Made by a program: the position numbers and the translations under genes
Shown: positions 37,870-50,147 of the stretch, piece after piece
Layout: the number at the start of each line of letters is the position of its first letter
Numbering within the stretch: the stretch's first letter is position 1
NCBI GenBank assembly: GCA_032622095.1
Contig: CP136063.1
Location: 31,250,987-31,314,986 of the forward strand
Origin: Siphonodentalium dalli
Lineage: Eukaryota > Mollusca > Scaphopoda > Gadilida > Siphonodentaliidae
Direction of reading: 5' to 3'
Length of the DNA stretch: 64,000 nt
The notes under the pieces: generated by a model
Databases searched by the model: none
Seen by the model: the letters and a program-made list of their open reading frames with translations, nothing else
What the model was told of the DNA's origin: nothing

Positions 37870-38466
37870 TTGGGTATTTCTCACTAAAAACAAGCATTCT
37901 GATTGGCCGAGAGCGGATAACTTTAGTTTTCGATTCACCGACATCGGCCGCTTCAGCGTGCATCAAATCTGAATGTAGCACGGTCAAATTTCATCGGCGA
38001 AGAACGAGTAGCGAAACGAGCACATCCGCGCGTTGTTGTCTATATATATCGTTCATCGGCCGCTTAAGCTTGCATCAAATCTGAATGCGGCACGGTACAG
38101 TTCCATCGGCGCAGAACGGAGTAGCGAAAAGAGCCAACCCGCCCCACGGGAAATGGTTACGGAGCACTGTTCTGCGTAACGCAATGAACAAACCCAACGA
38201 TTTCTGCACGGTGACAACAGCAAAATGAAAGTCTCGATTCGTGTCATGAAACTGACTAAATGATACTTTTTATGCAGTGTTTTTGCAAATTTCATGATAG
38301 ATTGAATTACAATGGAGATAACCGTACCCTGTTTCGTTCTACATTCTGGGATTCGAGCATGAAAACAGTTTGTGAACTCGTCGACAAGCCGGCTCGTTCA
38401 CAAACTGTTTTCATGCTCGAATCCCAGAATGTACAACTCAACAGGGTATGTTTATCTCCTAAATGT
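37870..38466. mobile_element. Inserted repeat element with a perfect hairpin and 77-bp tandem repeat
   Basis: Interrupts the transposon end, which reads continuously in copy 1 (6918-6945). ATTGTA/AATGTA at the two edges suggests a short target duplication. Inside, GGCCGCTTCAGCGTGCATCA at about 37948 recurs as GGCCGCTTAAGCTTGCATCA near 38058. The block TACATTCTGGGATTCGAGCA then TGAAAACAGTTTGTGAAC (about 38340-38377) has its exact reverse complement at about 38396-38433, around an 18-nt loop. Confidence 0.7.
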
Positions 38467-39136
38467 ATCTTTTTAGCGTCAGGGTGGATGTATGCTCCAA
38501 AAGTGTTGCAGTTTTGAGAAAAATCGACTTTTATCACATGCATGCTAAAAAAATGGGCCTAGTTATTGATGGTATGAGGGTTAGTAAAACATAACTTTTA
38601 TTGAAATAACGAACCTCAGTATGGAACATCAACGCACATTGCGTCGGAATATTATTTCTGTCAATAAAAATATAATAAATTATAAGAAAGTTAATCATTT
38701 GTCTGAGTTATGGGAAATTAAAGTCACAACATTTCTTGAAATCGCAAAATAAACGTGTTTTTTTTTTGGTGAAAAGTTAGTTTTCATCACTGCTGGAAAT
38801 AAACTGTGAAATCCAATGAACTGAAAGTATGTTTAAGTCTTAATTTTAGTTATCCGAAACAATTATGAGTACCATTCTCAAAGAATACACATTATTATTA
38901 TTAACTGGAGCCAAATATAAATATGTGACTAATGTTAGAATTTAAGCAAGTTTACATGGATGTTCACTCTGATCCTGCTATATATGATTCTGTGAAAAAA
39001 ATCCCATTTATAAGTCTATGTTTTGAAATTTTTTTTATATCAGGATAAAACATGTGTTATATATCCGAGTATAATCATGCTCGTTGTTTGGACGTGACAT
39101 AACTATATAATATTACAAGTCTGCTCCATTATGTCA
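38467..39136 (-). other. 3' noncoding part of type A copy 3
   Basis: Matches copy 1 around 6945-7080 (GTCAGGGTGGATGTATGCTCC, GAGGGTTAGTAAAACATAAC); the rest is AT-rich without a gene. Confidence 0.5.
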
Positions 39137-39557
39137 CTAAGTGTTCAGAATTGAGCACAACCATGTCACGTTGAACAAATATGAGAAACGTATAGTATGC
39201 TTTTCGCTCACCTCTTCGTCACTCATACAGATGTTATCACATATTTCTTGATCGCAGCCGCATGCATCTGTACACAGGATAGCCTCTTTCTTGCAACGGT
39301 ACCGCCTTGTACTGCAATCTGAATTGCACCTACATATTGTAAGTTCGAGGACAGCAGTCGGAGCTGATGGGAGAGACATCTCCGGGACAAGTTGTCCATT
39401 AGAACTGAGAACCCACCCATTCAATCGTGCTGATGGCAGCATCAGCATTTGGAAGAGGGCATGTGTTCATATATAATTGCAAATTGGATGAGTCCATTGT
39501 TGGTGGGAGTTTTTCACTCCCAGTGTTCTTTTTGATAAACAATTCACAACGTATCTC
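39137..39557 (-). pseudogene. Type A copy 3: Cys-rich tail and end of XPG-like region
   Basis: Minus strand: KLPPTMDSSNLQ, then in the next frame LNGWVLSSNGQLVPEMSLPS, APTAVLELTICRCNSDCSTR, CKKEAILCTDACGCDQEICD and NICMSDEEVSE. This is the best-preserved tail in the window: C-x-C-x3-C, then C-x3-C-x-C-x4-C-x3-C. Such a tail probably binds zinc. The coding sequence is cut on its 5' side by the LINE at 39558. Confidence 0.75.
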
Positions 39558-42066
39558 ACGTATTAAGCAAAATGATCGAATTGCAGCACATACCATCAAA
39601 AGCAAAAACTGGCTGATGGTCTCATTGTACAAGGGTGGAGAGAAGCCGAAAACAAATTTTGATAGCTACCGAGCGATAACTCTTCTTCCCGTTATGTACA
39701 AAACATTAGAGAAAATAATCCTATGTCGCTTGGAGTGCAACACGCCACGCCTCATCAAAGTGCACCCCTTACAAAATGGATTTCAAAAACATGTAAGCTG
39801 TCTCATGTCTTCGTACATATTACACGAGAGTATAAACTACACAAAAGAGCAGAGTAGCAAACTGTTTGCCTGTTTTCTAGACGTACACAAAGCCTTTGAT
39901 ACAGTCTGGATAAATGGACTTCTGTTGAAACTGAACCATCGTGGATTTCAGGGGAGAATATGGCTCCTACTAAATGAATTTCTCAGTGGGATTACATGCG
40001 TTGTCAAACATGCTTCCATACTTTCGAGATCTATCGAAATCAAGCAAGGTACAAGACAAGGAGTTATAGTCTCCCATTTGTTGTACATGATCTATATTGA
40101 TGATCTGATACATGCACTCGAAGCTACAAACTTTGGTTTCCGTCTTCTCTCCACGAATTGCTCAGCACCGACACAAGCTGACGACATGACGTTGCTATCA
40201 CTTTCCAGTTACGGCCTCCAGCGTCTATGTGATATATGTTCTCTGTACAGTCAAAAGTGGCGTTTTATTTATAACCCTAACAAATGTAAGGTAATCGTGT
40301 TCAACGAAACACACAGGCAAAATGACCATTTACACAGATGCTGGAGACTGGGCGCTGGAAACGTATCCGAAACAGATGAAATAACTCATTTAGGTATTCA
40401 TGTTAGCAAACAAAACTTTGTGAAAGAGCTTTCTGAGAGAGCTGTTGACAAAATTAGATCAACATTTTCCCTCCTTAGCAATGCTGGTATGTATGCTGGG
40501 GGAATAACCCCGACAAGCTGTGCAATCATCTACAAGACGATCGTTTTACCAAAAGGTCTATATGGCTCAGAATTTTAATGTGGCATATCTGTTTCGGATG
40601 CATGTGCTCTGGAAAAGATCCATCGTTTCTGTCTCAAACGTATACAGAACCTTCCTGTCAGAACGCGAACGGACATAGTTCAAGGTATCATTGGCATAGG
40701 CCCAATCTCATCGTTCATTGATGCCCGTAAACTTAGCCTCTTTGGAAGCCTTTGTCGCCTCTCGCCATCGAAGGCCTGCAAAGAGATTTTTGTAAACCGG
40801 CTTCACTTGCACTTGTCACATGACATTCCAAACAAGAGCTCGTTCTCTGCAGATATTGAAGACAAATTGAGATATTACAACTTAAGCCAATATACAGAAA
40901 GCTTTTCGGAGAAAGGTTTGTTCCCTGCAAAATTGGAATGGAATCGCCTAGTCAAAACCGAAATCAATAACCGACGCGCGCATAACTGGGAACCAAGTGT
41001 TACAACTGATCCGTCTTTCGATAGATTTTGCCAAATTCAAACACATCTTCAAATGTCTCATCTTTGGCGCTCCTGTCGCTTGTATTCAGAGAACAAAATC
41101 GCATTTTATTCTGTTGCTCAGTTGATCGCTGCAACAGCGATACCAAAGGCAGACGTCTGTGTGATATGCAACATTAACTATGACGATCAAATTAAACATG
41201 CTATTATTCACTGCAGCCATCCCGCTCTTTGCTGTTATCGAAATAATATGTGGTACGAGTTGATCGACAACTTTGGCATCTTGTTTTATCTATGGGCAAA
41301 TGAGCTCGACGACGGAGAACTCCTTCTCTTACATTTGACACATCTTCCTGTTGAACTGTTCTCGTTTATCGAAGATCCAATGTACTATGTGTCGTTCATT
41401 GTTGGCCATACGCACACATTGTGGCAAACATACCTGTTCTTATCGAATTTGATCACGCCTGGTGCATAATGTTCTACCATATGTTATCGTAGCGTACCCT
41501 GCGCCTGTATATTCAAATGCACTTGAGTCTAACTTCTGGCATTAATGGGGATGACCTGAGTTGACCAGGTGTTGTGTACAACAACATGTAGAGTTATCGC
41601 CCCTCTTCAGAAACTGAATTGGGTAGCTGAAACAACCGTACATCCACTGATGTTAATTACACTGTGATAAATATGTATTCTTTGCCTCGGATCCCCAACT
41701 TGATGATTTATTATCTTCCTTGCCAGCAGTTTATATTGCATATAACATAAACATGTTTGTATCCGTACTGAACGTCAGCTTGTGGGGGGGGGGGGCATAA
41801 GAGTGTGAGTGTCCGCGAGCTTGTGCGTGCTGTGTGTGCATGTCTGCTTTTTGTTTTTACATGTGCGCGCGTGTCTTGAATGTCAGTTGTTGTTAGAGTG
41901 TACGTATGCTATTTATTAAGACGTGGTTCAAATATGTGTATGTTTTTTCTTCTCCCAAATTATCTTTGGTCATTTTGACTATATTTTTGTAACATGTTGT
42001 ATACACGTTAATTTGTATATGTATCACTCTTCAGAAATTGGAGGACAATAAAGGTATATATATAAA
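39558..42066 (+). mobile_element. 5'-truncated LINE retrotransposon inserted in type A copy 3
   Basis: Plus strand, opposite to the host transposon. It starts within ORF2, holds the reverse transcriptase and C-terminal domain (to 41469) and about 600 bp of 3' region with a G-run (41778-41791). It ends in AATAAAGGTATATATATAAA. The host reads GTATCTCA before it and AAACAAACAAACTAGAGAC after it. The duplicate host segment at 42391-42440 shows that about 28 bp are missing, so insertion was accompanied by a small target deletion. Confidence 0.8.
39568..41469 (+). pseudogene. LINE reverse transcriptase, one in-frame stop
   Basis: Frame 1 is open from the insertion edge to 41469 except for TAA at 40576-40578. 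Motifs in order: NFDSYRAITLLPVMYKTLEK, NGFQKHVSC, FACFLDVHKAFDTVWINGLL (motif A with Asp), QGTRQGVIVSHLLYMIYIDD (motif B), QADDMTLLSLSS (motif C; usual YADD is QADD), WRFIYNPNKCKVIVF and THLGIHVS. After the stop come YNLSQYTESF, LWRSCRLYSENK and a C-terminal C-x2-C-x12-H-x4-H-like motif (VCVICNIN and HAIIHCSH). No endonuclease is present because of 5' truncation. Not intact, but relatively young compared with other LINE pieces here. Confidence 0.85.
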
Positions 42067-43405
42067 CAAACAAACTAGAGACACACATGTTGCTTTCATA
42101 TGGTCCTGAATGATAGTCGGGTCCTCTCCCATCTCCAAGAAGGCTGGGAACATTTCTGGGTGATCGTGCAATGTTCGGAACCATTTCAATTTCCCAATAG
42201 AACTGAACGCGATTGTCGAGTCGCATCCACTCAATGCATGGATATCATGATGATGGCAGCATCAGCATTGGGAAGAGGGCATGTGTCCATATATAAACTT
42301 GGTAGTTAACACGTTTCAGGTGCACATTGAATGAGTCCATTGTTGGTGGTAGTTTTTCACTCCTAGTGTTCTTTTTGCTGAACAATTCATAACGTATCTC
42401 ATCAAGAGAGGTCAGTTCACGGTTCGCATAAACAAACAAACTAGAGACACACATGTTGCTTTCACATGGTCCTGAATGATAGTCGGGTCCTCTCCCATCT
42501 CCAAGAAGGCTGGGAACATTTCTGGGTTATCTTGCAATGCTCGGAACCATTTCAATTTCCCAATAGAACTTGTCGAGTCGCATCCACTCAATGCATGAAT
42601 AGCTGGCATAACCATAGCCATTCCCAACTCCCTCGCGCAATCATGAACTGGTATATCCCGACGCCGTTTGCCAACGCCATGCACTGAGAAAGAATAAATA
42701 TTTTATGCCCAGTAGTACACAATACATTGGACACACGGCGGAAGCTAATTCCGGATTCTCGAAAATTAGCCTCGATTCCGCTACATTGACTAATCCCCAT
42801 CGCGCGTAGTTCACATGTTTACCCATGAAATCAAGAGGAAGCATTTCTACTGATGTCTCTATCTAAATCAATATATTATCGTGCTTAGCAGCAATATAAC
42901 CAAGCAGCAGGTTGCTACAAATCAGATACATAGTTATCCCAGAACAAAAAGTTTTCGACACTTTTTTCAGCCATGGTCTAGAAACTCGCCGAACTTTACA
43001 AATCAGATACATAGTTATCCCAGAACAGAAATGTTTTCGACACTTTTCTGCCATGGTCTAGAAACTCGCCGAACATTACGAACAGAGGTTCTGTAGCGAC
43101 TGGAATTCAGTGACACATTTTTGTAAGCCATGCCTGCTATCACCGTTCGGTTCGCCTAACAACTCCATCACAGTTTCTGCCTTTGCACAATATTTTCCAC
43201 TATGTGGGACTCAATTTGTTCTCCGTTGCAGTTAAGCCATTCCATAAATGCCTTCCACCTCAACTGTCCGAATGCTTCGTTCATCAATTTATGCAAGCGA
43301 ACGCCGCGGATATAAGATTTTCCACACAAAATCCGATTGGCCGTTGCGTTACCATGTACACCAGCCTCAAAAACATAATCTTGCCTATGTCACACATAAA
43401 TTTTA
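42066..43405 (-). pseudogene. Type A copy 3: duplicated XPG-like region and degraded core
   Basis: Minus strand pieces: MHGVGKRRRDIPVHDCAREL, MPAIHALSGCDSTSSIGKLK and WFRALQDNPEMFPAFLEMGE (42412-42684), and again CDSTIAFSSIGKLKWFRTLH (42031-42234). 42641-42844 reads PLDFMGKHVNYARWGLVNVAE. At 42905-43080 a 75-bp piece (CAAATCAGATACATAGTTAT to CTCGCCGAAC) is tandemly duplicated. Core blocks to 43405 match copy 1 but are full of indels. Confidence 0.7.
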
Positions 43406-43960
43406 TGGCTGATTTAGTAGTTGACCCATATCATATGTGACACCTTCCTCTAGGTTCGGGAAAATCTCACCCAACAGATTATACAAAGCAACATCGTTGC
43501 TGGATTATGTGGTTCCACGTATATGTTTAATATATTTACTGTGGCACAGTCTATGGTATCTTGCTTCAAGCGCATTCAATTTCGAAAATTCGCACCCAAC
43601 ACGACGCAGCATCTCCTCGTCCTCTTTTACATTCGAACGGCATTCGAGTTTCTTACAAAATATAAACGTGCTGACACGAACTAACGTCTTGATTCCACAA
43701 TGAGACAATTGTTTGCATATAAACATAATATTAGTCCTGAAATAAAACGGTTCTCGTTTAATTATTGTGGTTGTCTGATCAAAAGAAGTAGCTGACGTAT
43801 GTTTTACGGCACGGGGATTTGAAGAAATTGTAAATGTGGAGAAGCAATTCTTATGCCAACTTATGTCGAGTTTTTTAAGGTCAATTCCCTGTTCGTCGGG
43901 AAATGTAGACAACCAAGCCGGTAAAATAGCTCGTATCCTTCTGGAAAGATGAAAAACCAC
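43406..43960 (-). pseudogene. Type A copy 3: N-terminal zinc-binding region
   Basis: The minus frame 43960-43505 is open: IDLKKLDISWHKNCFSTFTI, SSNPRAVKHTSATSFDQTTT, IMFICKQLSHCGIKTLVRVS, then CEFSKLNALEARYHRLCHSK. Unlike all type B copies it is not frameshifted after HKNCF, so it shows the original frame. First module Cys pair is upstream and missing; second keeps C-x-Q plus H-x3-C. Confidence 0.7.
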
Positions 43961-44597
43961 AATTAATATCGCGATGTGGCATTTCTAAATCTAGTCTCCA
44001 CTTAGCGCCGATAATGGCCGTAAGCGTAGGTGTAGCTTTAAACCAAACCTTTGGATTGCATATAAATATTAAAGACGGCTTCTACATCCAATAAGCGAAA
44101 TCAGACCATACGGATGTGATCAATTTAGATTTAGTTGCAGGACTTAAAACCCAAGTTTGAACAACTTTTGTATGTCTAGAAGTTCATAAAACAACTGAAA
44201 AAAGTTAACTTTCATAGTTTCGTAAAGTAATATAATCCTGAGTTATAGGAATTTACATGTACAACAAGCACTTAACTGGCAATATTATTTTGTTGTGTGA
44301 AAAAGTTATTTTTCGCCATCATTCATCGTTATCCGCTTAAAATAACCATAAACCGAAAACTCGAACTAGCTATGACAAGTTATGGCTTTATGGCATTACT
44401 AATCATCATTATGTTAAAATAAAGATTCCATATGTCGTAGCTACAACACAAGCTCTAATAGTTATACTGATTTCGAAAAATACTCAATGAAGTGCATTTT
44501 TAGGGCTAAAATCAGCGTTCGATTGATTAATGTTTTCTAACTGATAGTGCCCGCTTTGTAATTTTCCGGAAAATTCCTGGTATCATACCTTAATAAT

Positions 44598-45390
44598 TTG
44601 CTGCATTTAACTGGAGATTACAGTGACTCAATTGAAATGGAGACGAGTCCTCTCAAATTAATACCCGTTGCCAAAAAGTGTAAACTTTCGTTGAATTTCA
44701 AACGGTGTTTAGTATGTCAGAAATTAAAAGTTGTCTCATTTGGGAGTAAAGACATTAGTTCGGGTCAGTACATTTACATCTTGCGAAACTACCGAACGAT
44801 GTTCGAAGGAAAAGGAGGATGACAGGATGCAACGGGCGTGTTGGGTTTGACTTTTCGAAGTTGATAGCACTTGAGGCAAGACATCACAGGTTGTGTCATA
44901 GTAAATATCTGCTGGAGACCACCAACTCCAGTAGCACGATTAACCCACACGATGTTTGCACTGGAACATTTGATGGGTGTATTCTCCCGAACTTTGAAAA
45001 AGGTGTCACATATGATATGGGTCATCTACTATCAAAGATCCTGGACATATTACGACAAATGGGCGACAAAAAGGTCTACACTACACAGAAACTGAAGGAA
45101 AAGATTGAACTAAATTACTCTGACAAAGTGTGTTTTATCGATAAATCACGGACTAAACCTGAACTCGCGATCAGTAAATCCCTTAATATACAGAATTCCA
45201 TCAATGTCGCATCAAACACCAGGGCTATGCTCAAGGAACTGCAGTTATAGTCCAGTACTACACATGTTTTGAACAAATTGAGAGAGACGGATTGACAGTG
45301 CCAACCAATATGACATATGGGGCAGCGACAGCATCTGTAGGTGGATATAACCACGACGTGGTGAATATGGTGTTATATCAGGCAGCTGAT
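44598..45390 (+). pseudogene. Type B copy 3, N-terminal half (plus strand)
   Basis: METSPLKLIPVAKKCKLSLN and RCLVCQKL at 44637-44730, then a deletion. From 44819 an open frame of 143 codons: RVGFDFSKLIALEARHHRLC, CTGTFDGCILPNFEKGVTYD, MGHLLSKILDILRQMGDKK, KLKEKIELNYSDKVCFIDKS. It alone keeps the base missing near CTGTFDGC in copies 1, 2 and 4, so it preserves the older frame. It ends at the inversion point 45391 after GGYNHDVVNMVLYQAADL. Confidence 0.75.
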
Positions 45391-45391
45391 C

Positions 45392-47373
45392 TCAGAGAAG
45401 GGCTGGCATGTGTCTTTCGGAAAAACGACAAATGCTATATGCAGTTTCTTCTCGAACATTAGTCTCGACTCCGCTACATTGACTATGGTCCCACAGGGCG
45501 TAGTTTACATGTTTACACATGAAATCCAGACGAATCATTTTCTGCTGGTGTCCCAATTTCATGCAACACATTATCATGGTCAATTAGATGCGGCGGTTCA
45601 ATGTGTTCTTCGTTGCAACTAAGCCAGTCTAAAACGACTTCCACCTCAACTGTCCAAATGTTTTGTTCATCAGCTTATGCAAACGGTTATACGACTTTCC
45701 GCATTACAATCCGGCTTTACAGTGGCGCCACCATGCACCCAGCTTCTATAACAATGTCTTCGAAGTCACTGCATGGCTCTGTACATCCCTACCATCGTCG
45801 TTATCAAATTCATCAGGGCTCCACCATTCAATCATATGAGCCTTGCAGTATGTTGCTTCGTCGTATGCTACATAAGACCAATTCTGTCCTAGAGTCCTGA
45901 ACATATTCTGAAATCGTTTCGTCGTTGTATATACTGTTTCAAAATCAGTCGCTGAACCAGGAACCATCGAACATCCAATGTTAGTCTTCGTCACGTTGAT
46001 TCGATTAGTGACACTAATATGATATACACTCCAGCCAGGAACATATTCCGATTTACCTCTCTCAAAATGTACATCGAATAACTTAGTCGGTATTGTGTAA
46101 GAGAACATAGCTTCTGTCTCATGTATGCATGTTCTTTGGAACACACGTTGAACCAACGGATGCGCATTTTCCAGTTAGATGCACTGGGCCCGGTTGCTTC
46201 CCTCTGAGATTAGGACACACACGAATATTATTATTAAATGAAATATGGGTTTCTGGTTGGCGTTCATCCTTCTTTGGAATCACACCGAAGCAACCCTACT
46301 GAGATCAGCTGCCTGATATAACACCATATTCACCACGTCGTGGTTATATCCACCTACAGATGCTGTCACTGCCCCATATGTCATATTGGTTGGCACTGTC
46401 AATCCGTCTCTCTCAATTTGTTCAAAACATGTGTAGTACTGGACGATAACTGCAGTTCCTTGAGCATAGCCCTGGTGTTTGATGCGACATTGGTGACATT
46501 CTGTATATTAAGGGATTTACTGATCGCGAGTTCAGGTTTAGTCCGTGATTTATCAATAAACACACTTTGTCAGAGTAATTCAGTTCAATCTTTTCCTTCA
46601 GTTTCTGTTTAGTGTAGACCTTGCTACACTTCGGTTTGCCTATTTGTCGTAGTATGTCCAGGAACTTTGATAGTAGATGACCCATATCATATGTGACACC
46701 TTTTTCAAAGTCCGGGAGAATACACCCATCAAATGTTCCAGTGCAACATCGTGTTGGGTAATCGTGTTACTGGATGTGGTGGTCTCCAGCAGATATGTAC
46801 TATGACACAACCTGTGATGTCTTGCCTCAAGTGCTATCAACTTCGAAAAGTCAAACCCAACACGCTGTTGTATCATGTCACCCTCCTTTTCCTTCGCACA
46901 TCGTTCGGTAGTTTCGCAAGATGTAAATGTACTGACCCGAACTAATGTCTTTACTCCCAAGTGAGGACAACTTTGAGCATATAAGACATCTAGTTTTGAA
47001 GTCGAAATATTCTCTTGTAACTTGTGGATTTGTCTGATCAATAGTCGTGGATGTGGGCTATTTGACTAATCTGAGATCCGAAGAACTTGTGAAACTGGAG
47101 AGTGGAGAAACAACTCCTATGCATACTTATGTTGAGATCTTTAAGGTCAATTCCATATTCTTCATATGATGATCGACGAACACCCAGAGCAACTGAAAAC
47201 GATTCCAAACAAGAATCGGAAGCTTTCCGCAGATTCTCGTCTTTTAATTTCTGACATACTAAACACCGTTTGAAATTAAACGAAAGTTTACACTTTTTGG
47301 CAACGGGTATTAATTTGACAGGACTCGTCTCCATTTCAATTGAATCACTGTAAGCTCCAGTTAAATGCAGCAA
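45392..47373 (-). pseudogene. Type B copy 4, N-terminal half and core (minus strand)
   Basis: Minus strand: METSPVKLIPVAKKCKLSFN, RCLVCQKLKDENLRKASDSC, MHRSCF then the shared frameshift; RRVGFDFSKLIALEARHHRL and CHSTYL; KLKEKIELNYSDKVCLLINH (another shift); VPGWSVYHISVTNRINVTKT and YDEATYCKAHMIEWWSPDEF (45746-46156); FMCKHVNYALWD. Same block order as copy 2. Not functional. Confidence 0.75.
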
Positions 47374-48608
47374 ATTATTAAGGTTTGATACCAGGAATTT
47401 TCCGGAAAATTACAAAGCGGGCAGTATCAGTTAGAAAACATTAATGAATCGTACGCTGATTTTAGCCCTAAAAATGCACTTCATTGAGTATTTTTCGAAA
47501 TCAGTATAATTATTAGAGCTTGTGTTGTAGCTACGACATATGGAATCTTTATTTTAACATAATGATGATTAGTAATGCCATAAAGCCATAACTTGTCATA
47601 GTTAGTTCGAATTTTCGGTTTATGGTTATTTTAAGAGGATAACGATGAATGATGGCGAAAAATAACCTTTTCACACAACAAAATAATATTGCCAGTTAAG
47701 TGCTTGTTGTACATGTAAATTCCTATAACTCAGGATTATATTACTTTACGAAACTATGAAAGTTAACTTTTTTCAGTTGTTGAATGAACCTCTAGACATA
47801 CAAAAGTTGTTCAAACTTGGGTTTTAAGTCCTGCAACTAAATATAAATTGATCACATCCGTATGGTCTTATTTCGCTTATTGGATGTTGAAGCCGTCTTT
47901 AATATTTATATGCAATCCAAAGGTTTGGTTTAAAGCTACAGCTCGGTACTAACTTGACCCTCCTGTGACATTGCGAACACGGTAAGATCTGGTACGGGTG
48001 TATTTCCATTGTAATATTACAGAACAAGCGTCTTTTTAACGAAACTGCAAAAAAATGACAATTTTTCTAATTTTAGGGGGAGGGTTATATTTTTTACAAA
48101 CAATAAAAATAGAGGCACTATCTGAAGTTTGTATCTGGCAATTTGACTTCCCAGTTTATTGTAGAAATTTATTACGCTTTGACACAAGGAATTCATTAGG
48201 GAGATTACAAGCTGTGTGCCATCAGTTTCAGAAATAAATTGAAACGAAAGCAAATATTTGCCCAAAAAAAACCCTCAAATATTTTTTTTTCGAAAACAGT
48301 ATTTATTTTCCAAAATCTTGTGTGGCGATGTGGAATAATATATCTATTACTACGACTTTGAAGGAAAATAATGCCAAAATGACATAAACTGTCATCTGTA
48401 GTTTGAGTTTTCAGTTTATGGTAATTTTAGGCTCAATTCAATTAAAAACCATGAATAGAAAAAAATTGCAACACTTTCAGAAATTACATCCACCCTTGCA
48501 TGGACCGCACTGTAGTCCCCCACAACAGGAAACACGTGGAAATTTTCTTGGTGACCGGTTGAACTAACTCCTAAAATAGAGCCCTTTTCAGACTTGGCGT
48601 CTGAACTA

Positions 48609-49290
48609 ATACGAGTTATTCTTCCTAAATGGTAATGGCAAACGACGTCGATATATCCCAGTGCATGATTTGCAAAGGTTGTGGGCAAGGACATGTCACT
48701 GATTATTCCAGCAGTTCATTAATTGAGCGGATGCGATTCGACAAACGCATTCAGTTCTATTAGGAAATTGAAATGGTTCAGAACATTGAAAGATCACCCA
48801 GAACTGATCCCGGCTTTTACGCAGATGGGGAGGACCCGACTCGCATTCCGAACCATATGAGGGAAACATTTGTGTCTCTTGTTTCTTTGGTTTATTCCAA
48901 CCGTGATTCGACATCCGTGGATGACTTGCGCTACGAAGAACGTGAGAAGGGACAAACTGCCACCGACCATGGACTCATTCAATTCGCACCCAAAACGCGT
49001 TAACTATCGAACGTATATATGGACTCATGCTCTTTTCCCAATGTTGTTGCTGCCATTACCACGACCCAAAATGGTTGGATACTTAATAATTATAATGGGC
49101 ACCTTGTTCCGGAAATGATGTCACTCGCTCCAGCTCCGACTGCCGTTCTCGAACTCACCATATGCAAGTGCAAGTCCGATTGCAGTAAATGACGTTGCCG
49201 TTGTAGGAAAGAGGATGTTCAATGCACCGATGTGTCTGCGATCAATAACTGTGTGACAATAACTGTACGAGTGACGGAGAAGTGAGCGAT
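48609..49290 (+). pseudogene. Type B copy 4, XPG-like region and Cys-rich tail
   Basis: Plus strand: LPKWQTTSIYP-type shifted start, ADGEDPTRIPNHMRETFVSL, VSLVYSNRDSTSVDDLRYEE, then KLPPTMDSFNSHPKRVNYRT and YIWTHALFPMLLLPLPRP, then LELTICKCKSDCSK and TGA in the tail. The GCDST motif codons near 48730 are in a broken frame. Sister of 28940-29945. Confidence 0.7.
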
Positions 49291-50147
49291 GAGAAAAGTT
49301 TATAGCATACCCAACTAGTTTTATTTCGTACTAATTACTATTTGCACATGTTATTTTACTTAGTGGCGAAAAATTTAAGTTTTCCCAAAAAACAAAATGG
49401 TTATATTGCCATTTCAGTGCTTGTTTTGAATGTAAATTCTTACAACTCAGGATTATATCACCTTACAAAACTATGGCAGTTAACTTTTTCAGTTGCTGTA
49501 TGAACTTTTAGACATTCAGAAGTTGTTCAAACTTGAGCTTTATGTCCTGCAACTAAATATAATATGATCGCATCCGTATGGTCTGATTTCACTTATTGAA
49601 TGATGGAGGCCGTCTTGAATATTTTTATGCAATCACTAGGTTTAGCTTAAAGCTACAACTCGGTACTAATTTGACCCTCCGTTGACATTGTGACAACGGT
49701 AAGATCGGGTACTGGTGTATTTCCATTATGATATTACATAACAAGCGTCTTATGATCAAAACTGCCAAAAATGACAATTTTCTAATTTTAGGGGGGAGGT
49801 TTATATTTTTTACAAAAAATAGTCATTCAAGGCATTATCCAGAGTTTTTTTCTGGCAATTTGACTTCCCAGTTTGTCGTAGAAAACTATTACGCTTTAAC
49901 ATTCGGATTTAACTAGCGAAATTACAAGCTGTGTGCTAACAGTTTCAGAAATAAATTGAAACGAAAGCAAATATTTGCCCAAAAAACGCACTTAAATAAT
50001 TTGTTTTCGAAAATAGTATTTATTTTCCAAAATCTTGTGTGGCGATGTGAAATAATATCTCTATTACTAACATTTTAAAAGGAAATAATGCCCATATGAC
50101 ATAAACTGTCATCTGTAGTTTGAAATATCAGTGTATGCCTATTTTAA

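Larger units (their letters stand above)
37760..43990 (-). mobile_element. Type A transposon copy 3, heavily rearranged
   Basis: 3' terminus TAGTCCAGACGCCA at 37760. The noncoding end is interrupted at about 37870-38466 by a foldback insertion. The Cys-rich tail and XPG-like part lie at 39137-39557 and a LINE at 39558-42066. A partly duplicated XPG-like region (42066-42240 repeats at 42440-42600) and core remnants to 43405 follow. A deletion then jumps to the N-terminal zinc-binding part (43406-43960). Confidence 0.65.
43991..48608. mobile_element. Inverted pair of type B 5' halves (copies 3 and 4)
   Basis: Plus-strand half 44025-45391 and minus-strand half 46316-47945 are reverse complements, carrying the same 5' noncoding DNA and N-terminal codons. 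The plus copy lacks about 240 bp after CLVCQKLK. The minus copy continues to its 5' terminus TTGGCGTCTGAACTA ending at 48608. The single-copy centre (45392-46315, minus) holds the core. This looks like a fold-over rearrangement between two element halves. Confidence 0.7.
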
